From Nemertoderma westbladi (lineage: Eukaryota; Xenacoelomorpha; Nemertodermatida; Nemertodermatidae), in contig JAUCBJ010006737.1 of NCBI GenBank assembly GCA_032718475.1, forward strand, positions 1 through 41,272: DNA of 41,272 nt, written 5' to 3'. This document shows positions 31,835-40,567 of the stretch, piece after piece; position 1 is the first letter of the stretch, and every line of letters begins with the position of its first letter. The translations under genes were made by a program, and so were the position numbers. The notes under the pieces were generated by a model, which did not search any database, was not told the origin of the DNA, and was given only the letters and a program-made list of their open reading frames with translations.

Positions 31835-32005
31835 GGAACGAAAAATACAAGTAATTCAAATTTTATAATATAAAATCAACCTGATTTTATGAAATTAGGG
31901 GTTTTCTGGGTTGCTGATCGCGCATATGACATTTAAAAATATCGTTTTATTCAACCAAATTCAATTTTTGCCATTTGAAAATTTATGACTTGTATTTTTC
32001 GTTCC
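31835..32005. repeat. 18-bp perfect inverted repeat, 135-bp spacer
   Basis: GGAACGAAAAATACAAGT (31835-31852) and its exact reverse complement (31988-32005) flank 135 bp of AT-rich DNA. This could be a small MITE-like hairpin element or a relic. No flanking duplication was recognised. Confidence 0.8.
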
Positions 32006-32353
32006 AACAGACAAGCACTAAAAACGTTAGTTGCGTTACCACGAAGGATTTTTATCGAGTTGTATCGTGATCTGTGACCTTGAAACCAGTTTAGCTTCAG
32101 AATTATCAAACTCAGAATTAACGAATTACCTATGTTATGACCTTTTTTTACTTTTACTTTTATTAATAAATACCCATAGGAGGGGTTTAAATCCATCTTT
32201 GTACAGTACTACTATAACTGTACTACTATAATCGACCTGCTATACGCTACATTGCTGCTGCACATTGAGATGCCATGCTGCTTAAAAAAAGAGTATGAGT
32301 GCAAGTGATTATTATTCCTGGCTTAAAATACAATCGCTTATTATTTTTTATAG
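32006..32353. other. Non-coding stretch
   Basis: No gene. It contains a short direct repeat GTACTACTATAA near 32203-32231. Confidence 0.4.
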
Positions 32354-32483
32354 AAACATGTCGACATTATGACAGCAAAAGACGGCAAAAAAGCGACTGT
32401 TATAGCTAGTATGTGTCTAATTGGAGATGATGCTAAGATTATTTGCAACAACACTAAAGGGGTGTACAGTTGCCATCCTCCAG
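32354..32483 (+). CDS. Possible internal exon (weak)
   Basis: 130 bp open in one frame, preceded by a pyrimidine-rich stretch ending ATAG (acceptor-like, 32339-32353) and ending in CCTCCAG followed by GTGAGT, a consensus splice donor (32484-32489). The translation contains GKKATVIASMCLIGDDAKII and CNNTKGVYSCHPPG, with three Cys, and matches no domain I recognise. An in-frame ATG is at 32369; the frame stops at 32489-32491 if unspliced. It is the only segment in the window that looks like a host exon, but a chance match is quite possible. Confidence 0.3.
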
Positions 32484-32489
32484 GTGAGT

Positions 32490-32778
32490 AGGGAGAAATC
32501 ATAGGGAAGATTAAACCAACCGAGTATATAATACTATATACAATAAAACTAAATAACTAACTACTGTACAGTAGTTTCTTAATGAAGTTATTATTACATA
32601 TCGATTATTCGTGATTGTTGCGACACACACATTTTATGGAGTGATTCAACATGGTAAATATCAAACAGCTATAGATCAAAATTGTGAAAATTTAAAGCAT
32701 AAAAATACAAATAAGATACAGTAATATTCTTCGAAAAGGAAAACATTTCGGGAGAAGAATTACTTTTTCTAATACCGC
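32490..32778. other. AT-rich non-coding stretch
   Basis: Nothing recognised; would be intron if the exon at 32354-32483 is real. Confidence 0.4.
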
Positions 32779-32875
32779 TGTTCGGGCGTACTTCGGCTGT
32801 ACTTCGGTTGTACTTCGGGCGTACTTCGGTTGTACTTCGGGCGTACTTCTGCTGTACTTCAGCCGTATTTAGGCC
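32779..32875 (+). repeat. 11-bp minisatellite, about 8 units
   Basis: Unit GTACTTCGG plus two variable bases (CT, TT or GC), with alternating dinucleotide variants; the last units decay to GTACTTCAGCC and GTATTTAGGCC. Confidence 0.9.
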
Positions 32876-33860
32876 TACACGGACTCAGTATATACACGGA
32901 TTAATGTAGGCTACTTCATGTATTATATCTAATACATACAGTATATTCACGAACAGACAATAATTTTTTAAAATTCTTAATTTTGGCATACATTAATGCA
33001 CCCCTAAGTAGGTAGTATTATTTAATTAGACATTGGTGCCAAATCGGATGAACGGTAAATAGATCATATTTTATTTAACGTACAATGAATAGATATATTT
33101 TAATTTTTTGCCAGTATGCAATCCTATGAGTTACTTTTTTCCAAAAGGAAAAAAGTACAAATTTTTCTCCCGATTTTGAGGTATACAGTATTCGAGCGAG
33201 AAGGTAAAAATTAAGAATAAATTTGTTACTTTATTTTTGTAAACAAACAGTTATTTATCTACTACAATTATCTATTTTTACTGTAATTAATGAAATAAAC
33301 CTTGCATCCGGCAAATGGCACGAATGCCCATACAGTGCAGTTTAATTATCCTTAATTTTACCTTAATTAACGACCCCGATATTCTGAGATAATAAGAGGA
33401 GGGGGGGAATTCTGGTAAGGAAACCAGAAGCAGGATAGCGACTGTAGTATAGGGGGAAGGGTGCGAAAATGGAAAAAAAATAGTAGACGAACAGAAAACC
33501 GGGCCAACCATCCCAATCCACAATCACAAATATACAGCCACTGATATTTATCAATAATGACGATAGACAAGTCATCAATAGCACTCTTTTACTTTTACTC
33601 AATATCGCATTTATTTCATATTAATTGCAAGTCCCTAGACGGAATATTTCCATTTTCTCTTTCACATACGAAAAGAGCTGACATTATAACTCGAAAATAA
33701 TCGATTATACAGAATACCCTGCTCGATAAGTGCTTAACTTTGTGTAGATTCCGGTCGAGTTCGGGTAGTTCGGAATCCCTAAACGAATCACCCTATATTT
33801 TATTCTTATCATGCGATGGTTATTATCCTACTAACCTCCTCGTCCAGTGTAGTTCAGGCT
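32876..33860. other. AT-rich non-coding stretch
   Basis: No gene supported. Short open frames on both strands overlap each other around 33287-33602 and lack recognisable domains. Confidence 0.45.
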
Positions 33861-34505
33861 CTACTACTACTACGATCGGTATGCTGCATTGCAGCTGCAT
33901 TATATATATATATATATATTACATATATATTAGGAATGTTGTTCCGGCTTGTTGACAAAATTGCGCCGCCGCAACTCCCTATCACCAATGACATTTGCTA
34001 GATCATCCGCATCTTCAAGGTCAGTATCCTTTAAGAGGCGTCTCAAGAAAGTCCTGGGATGTCCACCGTGCTTATTCACTCCATGAGGCCGCCAGAGCAT
34101 AAGATTATGATCAGGCTGGTCCTCAAGGCGTAAGCAATGTCCTGCAAAGCGGAGGCGGTTCGGTTCAAACGTCACACTAGGTGAGACTAAATCACCCCCA
34201 ATGTTGTATTGTATAGATTCATGTATTCAATGTGTTCATTGTACTTGACACAATAAACTCGGCGCAGCATTCTTGTGAAAGTGTCATCCAGAGATTTGGT
34301 ATCCTCTACAGTTAGAGCCCAGCATGTACTACCATATAAAAGTAGGCCTACTGGTACTACTACTGCCATTAATAATATAACCTTAAGGTTCCGTTTTATT
34401 CTAGGGGGCTTCTAAATACTGGACAGTCTATTTAACGCTGCCCATGCCTTGCCCTTACGTATCCGAAGGTCATAATCTGACTTTCGAGTTCATGCTGTAA
34501 GGTAA
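33861..34505 (-). mobile_element. 5'-truncated, older relative of LINE-B
   Basis: Minus-strand copy of the last ~640 bp of LINE-B. The tail is (TAG)n at 33861-33876 and shares GCTGCATTGCAGCTGCAT with LINE-B, but a (TA)n microsatellite has expanded in the 3' untranslated region (33901-33920). Frames 34187-34369 and 33930-34175 read LLLYGSTCWALTVEDTKSLD, RMLRRVYCVKYN and NRLRFAGHCLRLEDQPDHNL, then VNKHGGHPRTFLRRLLKDTD, matching the LINE-B C-terminus with substitutions and a frameshift. Homology fades near 34505. Both this copy and LINE-B abut the bases AGGCT on their tail side. Confidence 0.9.
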
Positions 34506-35200
34506 CTCCTCCAGTAAACGCAGAATATCGAAAGACCCTTATCCGATCCTCAGGTGCTTCCCTAGTAGAAAACCTACCTCACTTCCCACTAGACCTCCGG
34601 TTTCGTTCAGGGAACCTGCTGTCGGTCAACCTGTAGCCGGTCGAGGATATGTAGTAGAACCCGGAATCAGTGTCATAAATAAGTAGGTTCTGTTTGACTT
34701 GCAATATATTGATAACTACTAGAACAATACTGCACTAGGCCTACTATTTCTCACCAATATAAGTTACTGCACGAACACGTTGCGAATAACGTAAAAACAA
34801 TAATATACAATAATCAGTACTAATAATCCTCTCGAAGAGGTGACATTTAATGGAGAAAATGCACCCGAGATGAAATTCTATATCAAAACCACGACATTAA
34901 ATACACAACGATATTGGCAATAATCGTCACTAAACATATGACAGATCTAATATTAACACCTTCACCTTTACACCCAACATGTTAGGTACCTCTCTCTCAG
35001 CTGTGAGTACTGTTGGCAACCCCCCCCCCCCCCCATCCAATTATCAACTTTACCCATACAAACCAACCGGTACATTGTTCTTACTGAATTGTAAGTGCTA
35101 CAGTATTTTCGTCACTTTCAAGGGAGAACCCCTAAGTTGATTTTTTTTAGATTTTCATGTTTTTGACTTTTTTGGTAATTCGATATCGGCTTTTTCGTCT
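34506..35200. other. Non-coding stretch with a C homopolymer
   Basis: No gene. A run of about 16 C lies at 35020-35035. AAACGCAG occurs at 34515-34522, just beyond the LINE-B relative. Confidence 0.5.
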
Positions 35201-35405
35201 GGCAGAACCCCGAAGCTTTTCTACCAGCCATTTTTGAGTTATAAGCCAAAGACAGTTCCCCGTAACTTATGCCCACTTCGAGGCAGTACCCCACAAGTCA
35301 ATAATTGGCTTGCAAAACACCGTAAATTCAAGTATATGAAATTCAGTCCACCTGGCCAAACCTCTTAAATCAGAATAATCTGGCAAAACCCCGTAATTTA
35401 TCATT
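35201..35405 (+). repeat. Diverged short repeats around GGCAAAACCCCGTAA
   Basis: Variants of the motif appear as GGCAGAACCCCGAAG (35201), GACAGTTCCCCGTAA (35250), GGCAGTACCCCACAAG (35283), TGCAAAACACCGTAAATT (35310) and GGCAAAACCCCGTAATTT (35382). Spacing is irregular, so this is an old decayed tandem family or a chance cluster. Confidence 0.5.
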
Positions 35406-35424
35406 TATATGCTGGTTTGCATTG

Positions 35425-35560
35425 CGGCCAGGACACAAACATTAATGTGGGAACACAAACATAATGAGGGACACAAATAATAATCAGGGACACTAACATT
35501 AATGAGGGACACACATTAAGGGGCACAAACAATTAAGGGGGGGGGGGGGGGGGGGGGTGG
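35425..35560 (+). repeat. 19-bp minisatellite (left copy) ending in a long G run
   Basis: Degenerate copies of GGGACACAAACATTAATGA (about six) followed by AATTAA and about 23 consecutive G's at 35536-35558 (single T at 35558-35559). The same unit forms the large array at 40568-41272. Confidence 0.85.
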
Positions 35561-35574
35561 ATACCCTAGACTTG

Positions 35575-35770
35575 CAACATCACCAATCTGCACTGATCTT
35601 AGCATAAGATCTTTATATGTCTTGGTAAGATCTTGGCACCTTTGTTCTATGATCTTAGCAGGGTTGGTAACGATCAGTGCAGATCTTTGCAGGATTGGTA
35701 AGATTAGTAAGATCAGTGCAGATCTTTGCAGAATTAATGATATATAACAAAGTTCTGCAAAGATCTTAAT
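35575..35770 (+). repeat. GATC-rich degenerate repeats (AAGATCAGTGCAGATCTTTGCAG)
   Basis: The block GATCAGTGCAGATCTTTGCAG occurs near 35670 and again near 35714. Related and inverted forms (CTGCACTGATCTTAGC near 35586; GCAAAGATCTTA near 35756) surround it. Related GATCATAGCAGAT and GATCAGTGCAGAT motifs reappear at about 36960-37170. The internal inverted symmetry would allow several short hairpins. Confidence 0.65.
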
Positions 35771-36032
35771 AGTTCCCAATCAATAATTAAGCAAAATATG
35801 AAGCATTCTTCTGTTTGCACTGTGGATTGTTACTATGGTGATATGGCAGTGGGGGATGTAGAACTAACTTAACACATCTTACCTACATATCCTACTGTAC
35901 AACTAACACCTACACACCTAACTGTCTAACATTTCCTATTGTCCCTATCTGTATATCTATTGTGTGGTAATGGTATTATACTTATGTTAGCGAATTCAAT
36001 TCCACTAACCACCCCACAAAGTTGGCTTTAAG

Positions 36033-36085
36033 CAATATTGGGAGTACAAGGTTGATTACCAATCAACCTTGTATCACCCCAATAA
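36033..36085. repeat. Tight inverted repeat (13-bp perfect stem, 3-nt loop)
   Basis: TACAAGGTTGATT (36045-36057), loop ACC, then the exact complement AATCAACCTTGTA (36061-36073). Pairing continues imperfectly outward (ATTGGGAG against TCACCCCAAT), giving roughly 24 bp of stem. No T-run follows on either side that would suggest a Pol III terminator. Confidence 0.85.
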
Positions 36086-37570
36086 GCGGGGCGACAAACC
36101 CCAAAGGGACACACACACAGCGGGGGTCAGAGGTTACACCTCCGGGAGGGAGAGAGTGATAGCAGCAGGGGGAAACACTCCCAGAGAGATGGGAGGGTGA
36201 GAAATGAGTTATTAGCCAATGGGGGGAAGGCATCCACTGAGTAACGTAATACGGCCAACCAGTGCAATATATTACCATTTATTGTATCTTTTATTCACTT
36301 TAGTAAGTCAGTTAGTTAGGGCAGTACCGGAACTCTAATCACCATCTCCGTCTACTGTCAGCAATATTATCACCATTTTACCGGTACACTATATTATTAT
36401 TCAGTTTATGCTATAACTTATCCGATTATAATATACTCCTATATTTGTATACAACGATCAATCAACAATCCAGAACTCTTTTCACACACACGGCGGGGAC
36501 GCGTAGATTAGACACCGGATAAACCGGGATTTTCGGATCCCGTCAAAACTTAAGCAGAACAAATTTCAATTTGGTTTTAAGATAAGCCAATTTAACTTTG
36601 CATTAATATCAATAAATTTATATTAGATTCATATAAATTAATATAATTACTCTACTTGGCCACCGTATTAGATAATTCATATTGAAGTATATTTATAAAT
36701 TTCTTTGTTTCTATACCTATTAATTGATAATTTATAATTAATTATTGATTGATAATTTCTAACTTGATATTATCATGATATGATCATGATAAGATCTGAA
36801 AAGATCTTCGTATGATATGTAATCTCATGTAAAATGCTATGAAAGAGAGTACTCTGGTCGGTCAAATACGGCAAAAAAATAATAATCATTGGCCTCTGCC
36901 TCTGGTGTTGTAAAATTTGGGCAGCATCATTATCTGGCCTGATATTATCCTGATCGTAGTCTGATCATAGCAGATATAATAGCCATGTTGTTACTTTCCA
37001 AGACAATAATTATAATGTTTAATGTAAAAATGGTTTTGATATTTAACTAATTGCTACCATACATTCAATAATTATATATTTTTTCAATATTTTGTATATG
37101 TAAATTGTTAAAAGATTTTGTATGATCATTCTATGATCGTAGCAGATTTACAATGTATTATGATCAGTGCAGATGAATCAAGCACATAGCATGATCCGTA
37201 TAGATATTGGCAGATTCGTAAAGTCGCTAGTCTAGGGTAGTAATTTGGAAACAAAATTTGGAAAATCGTTTTTTGATCTCATTTAGTAGTCAATTTTAAG
37301 GGGATTTCAAAAATATAAACGGTTTATTCATATCTTTTATAGTTATCGATCTATGAGCTAATAGATATACGACTCCCAGACTCACTTTTCACTAAAATAG
37401 CATAAAAAACCATTTATTATAGGAAGGGATCTAGGGGTCTTTGCCTCGAATGATAAGTTTATTTTACCGAAAATAATTTATCTTTTATTGGCGCAATTGG
37501 AGGACTAATCCCATCACATGCGTACTTTTTAACCGGGTAGTGTACAAATTTAAGAATCGCGTAATTTTTC
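36086..37570. other. Non-coding stretch with palindromes
   Basis: No gene. Contains a purine-rich patch (36130-36230) and a perfect inverted repeat TATCATGAT/ATCATGATA with a 3-nt spacer at 36771-36791. Scattered GATC-rich motifs near 36955-37210 resemble those at 35575-35770. Confidence 0.5.
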
Positions 37571-37598
37571 TTGAAATTAATATCTCATATCTCTCCAA

Positions 37599-37641
37599 AC
37601 CACGTACGCGTTTTGACCTTACTGGGTCTCATCAGCGTGGT
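37599..37641 (-). ncRNA. Hammerhead-ribozyme-like motif, one core base altered
   Basis: Minus strand, in order: helix I ACCACG (37641-37636), core CTGATGA (37635-37629), helix II GACC/GGTC (37628-37625 with 37618-37615, loop CAGTAA), then AAA where the core needs GAA (37614-37612). A six-base palindrome ACGCGT as tiny helix III (37611-37606) follows, then A as the cleavage-site base (37605) and CGTGGT (37604-37599) pairing perfectly with helix I. The only core deviation is G12 to A, which is what CpG decay of GGTCG would give. The GTA triplet is an acceptable NUH cleavage site. Probably inactive in this copy, but the architecture is clear. Confidence 0.65.
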
Positions 37642-37703
37642 GTCGGATTCGAACCTGGGACCTCGAGGTGGAAGCCGAGACTACAACCACTAGGCCACAG
37701 GTT
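37636..37703 (-). promoter_or_regulatory. tRNA-like Pol III promoter (A and B boxes)
   Basis: On the minus strand the A box TGGCCTAGTGG (37697-37687) is followed 31 bp later by the B box GGTTCGAATCC (37655-37645), both matching the consensus. The anticodon arm does not fold cleanly (CTCGG is not matched by CCGAG) and the D-stem is poor, so this is a tRNA-derived sequence and not a functional tRNA gene. Confidence 0.75.
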
Positions 37704-37730
37704 CTTGAGATATGGAGTATTAATTTCAAA

Positions 37731-37876
37731 GCCAGCTGCCATTTTATTAGCCCCTGAGTTTTTGATTAGCACCATATCACAGGCCGTTTTTAAGACAGCT
37801 GTTATAAATTAGCATCATATCACTAATAATTAGGAGTTAGGATGTCATAGTATGTACGTATCATATCATGCTGTTG
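37731..37876. other. Spacer, possibly LINE 3' untranslated sequence
   Basis: Short AT-rich region with repeated CATATCAC-type motifs (about 37777, 37816, 37862). On the minus strand it follows the LINE fragment end and may be its 3' untranslated region. Confidence 0.35.
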
Positions 37877-38260
37877 TTAGCGCATATTCAAATAGTGGTT
37901 TTTGATCCCATGTTTAAATGACTCCAGGGATATTTTACTTTTTAGTTTATTGGGCAGGGAGTTCCATAGACTCGGGCCTAAGAATGAAAGCGTTTCACAC
38001 CCAACAGCAGTTCTGCGTGAGGGGATTACGGCTCGGTTCTCGCTCCTACGAAGGTTAATTCCAGTTGGGTCGAAAATAACTAAGTTCTCGAGATATGGTG
38101 GGGATAGGCCGCGACTAATACGATACATGTGACATAATATGCTTTGTTCAACACGAGTGTCAATAGCTAGCCATGACATTTTTATATAGTGGTCTTGCGT
38201 TATGTGTGTCCGGTGGTGCAGTCCCAGGCAGAATCGTATGCACTTCCGTGTAATATTGAC
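37877..38260 (-). pseudogene. LINE C-terminal fragment (CR1/L2-like tail)
   Basis: A 100-codon minus frame reads WLAIDTRVEQSILCHMYRIS and RGLSPPYLENLV. It continues RAVIPSRRTAVGCETLSFLG, PSLWNSLPNKLKSK and SLESFKHGIKNHYL. This is the very common C-terminal block of CR1/L2-type LINEs (hWLPI..RI...; L.P.YL; P..R...G...F...P.LWN.LP..I; FK..LK..L). The frame is open upstream of the ATG (CIRFCLGLHHRT...). RT and endonuclease are absent, so it is a 5'-truncated copy, different from LINE-A and LINE-B. The native stop after YLNMR is at 37877. Confidence 0.85.
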
Positions 38261-38300
38261 AATTGATTTATTATTAATTTTTACTTGATTATTCTAAACT

Positions 38301-39837
38301 ATGCCAAGGTTGACAGGACGAAAGATTGAGGGGTTTAGGGGAGGTATTATGCGACAGGATATCCAGAAAGTCGAGATTAAACTTAAACATAGGGAACCAT
38401 CGGAAATAGCGGCGAATCTTACGGTACTACCATCGGCGGGACACATGGATGGTTACAATATTGTAGCCACGAGTATAATAAGAAACCTTATTATGGAACT
38501 TCACAATAAGACGTGTGATGGAACTGTTGCAGTTAAAGAGTCCGCCAAAGCCGGTTATAATGTAACATTTATTGGTTCATGCGATCTCTGTGCATGGACT
38601 TATAATACAGGTACAAGCAACCTCATTACCGGTACGGTTACTACACCTGGTAGGAAAACGGCGGATGTCAATATTCGTTCGGTGCTGGCGTGGCTATGTG
38701 TTGGTGGAACCCACGGCGATGCTGAAACTTTCTCTAGAGTAATGTCTTTGCCATCTCCCGTGGTTAATTTAGCCTGGCGAGCCCATGTTAAAACCATCTC
38801 CATGGCAACAGAATTACTTGCTCGTGGAAACGCACGAAATTGTGCAATGAAGGAAGGTTCACGGCACACATGTGTCTCTTTTGATGGCACATGGTTGACA
38901 AGGGGCCATCGATCTCTCATTGGGCCTGCCAACTACACAGGATCAAGTTCTGGCATGGAGTCACATTTAGCCGTCAAAATGTTCAACCGATCAATTGTTG
39001 TTAATGATCTTGTATATGAGTCTGTTGTATCTGACGGTGATAGCAGTGTGATGAAGTCTCTTCTGGAATCTGATCCATACAAAGATGAACATGTTACAAT
39101 TGTAAAGAGAGAATGCATCAACCACGTTGCAAAACGACTGTATACTGGTCTTGCCAATGCTCGTAAGATTCATAAACTAGGAGGGAAGGGTGGGTTGACT
39201 GATGGCCGATGTCACCAGCTGCAGTCATAATTACCGTAATACGATTGTAAAGAATATATCCGGAGTTGAAATGTCGAACATTACTGATGAGGGAAAGACC
39301 AAACTTATAAATACGATCCGGACAGAAATTATAGCTGCAGCTTATCACTATTCTGACCATGGGGATAATTTAGATAAGCAACACGAGTTTTGTCCGGAAG
39401 ACAAGTGGTGTAAGTATAAAAACAAAGATCCCACTTACAAGAAACAAACCCCAATAAAGCAGAATTTGAAATTTATCTTGCCAGTATACCAACGTCTAAC
39501 AAATGTTGAAATTATAGGTCGTTGCATTCCTGGCCTTACACAAAACCGCAATGAGTCAATTTATTCGCGGTTGTGGACACGGCTCTCAAAAGAATCCTTC
39601 GTGGGCTTAAAAACAGTCATGTTTCATGTGTCCTATGCTGTATTAGTACATAATCGGGGATGTTCGGCGGAGCAAATAATTCTAAAGAAACTCGGTATAG
39701 AGGAAGATGAGGGTAAACTCGCAGGTAGAGCTGAGGTTGTTAACCTAAACAGAAAGGCAAAGAGCAGTGTTTGTAGGCCATCAAAGAAATGGGAAGCTCC
39801 TGACACGAAATCGTATTCATCTGGTGCCTTCATATAA
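38301..39837 (+). pseudogene. Mutator-like (MULE-type) transposase, one frameshift and probable internal deletion
   Basis: Frame 1 (38301-39230) has a basic N-terminus, GSCDLCAW (possible zinc pair), NIRSVLAWLCVGGTHGDAET, then VSFDGTWLTRGHRSLIG (first catalytic Asp, residue 195) and VVSDGDSSVMKSL (second Asp, 245 or 247). It ends ECINHVAKRLYTGL and GGKGGLTD. A frameshift near 39227 moves to frame 2 (39202-39837): NYRNTIVKNISG, FCPEDKWCKYK, then CIPGLTQNRNESIYSRLWTR (catalytic Glu, residue 118) and FVGLKTVMFHVSYAV. This order is that of invertebrate Mutator-like transposases, which cut and paste DNA. Between RSLIG and SSGMES relatives usually carry some 40-50 more residues with Cys, so an in-frame deletion is likely here. 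No terminal inverted repeats were found. Confidence 0.8.
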
Positions 39838-40567
39838 TTGAATAATTTTTTTATTTAGTTTTATTTGATTCAATGCATAATAAATTAATTAAATAATTAA
39901 ATTGATATTAACGAAAATTTTGGTTTAAATAATAACCGATTATTAAAATTTGTCTAATAAATTTTAAACATTAAAAAAAATTTACAAAAAAAAATTTTCA
40001 AAAAAATTAAAAAATTAAAAAAATAATTTTTAAACTTGATTTACTCAGAATGACTTTTTTGAAACAAAAAATTTAATAGCGTTGCCAAAAATTATGATAA
40101 GGAGCTGATTTTTGGCAGGATTCATGCTTATATGGTTCTTAACAATTACAACTGACAAATTTTTTATATCTATCTTTAAACTCTTTATTTTTTCAAAAGT
40201 GTGCCAAATTTGTGCAGTTTTTCACTATTTTTGGTCAAAAATGGTGCGTTTTGGTGCTTTTTGTACTTCCAGACCAAATATCAAAATTCTGTCAGTTGCA
40301 ATTGTTGGTAAGATACCTCGTATGCTTCAACCCAAATTTTGGCCGATTCTGATAATTATTACAAACGTTATTAATAATTTTTCCATTTTCACTATTTTTT
40401 GAAAAAACAATGCAAAAATTTGAAATTTTTAGTTTTTTTTTATATTTTTCAAATTGTTGATCATATATACACATTATGTTAAAATATGAAGGTAAGCAAT
40501 CTAAGTGTTCTGTTTCAACTTTGCACCTCAAAAATGTATACCCAATTACTATCCACCCCCCTTAACA
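39838..40567. other. AT-rich non-coding stretch downstream of the transposase
   Basis: A/T homopolymer-rich (39960-40030) with no supported gene. Probably the 3' part of the Mutator-like element. Confidence 0.5.

Larger units (their letters stand above)
37571..37730 (-). mobile_element. SINE-like unit: tRNA-derived promoter plus hammerhead-like motif inside imperfect inverted repeats
   Basis: Outer arms TTGAAATTAATATCTCATATCTC (shown here as 12 + 7 matching bases) lie at about 37571-37594 and 37707-37730 in inverted orientation. Between them, on the minus strand, come a tRNA-like segment (37703-37636) and then a hammerhead-like motif (37641-37599). This layout (Pol III promoter boxes followed by a hammerhead) resembles the schistosome Sm-alpha SINE-like repeats. 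No poly-A or microsatellite tail and no target-site duplication were found, so calling it a SINE is inference. Confidence 0.55.

Noticed and set aside
33842-34512. TCCAGT direct repeats as target-site duplication of the older LINE-B copy
   Set aside because: The left copy is separated from the element tail by about a dozen bases, so it is not flush; the match is short enough to be chance.
37636-37703. A functional tRNA gene
   Set aside because: A and B boxes are good but the anticodon stem and D stem do not pair properly and the acceptor ends are not complementary.
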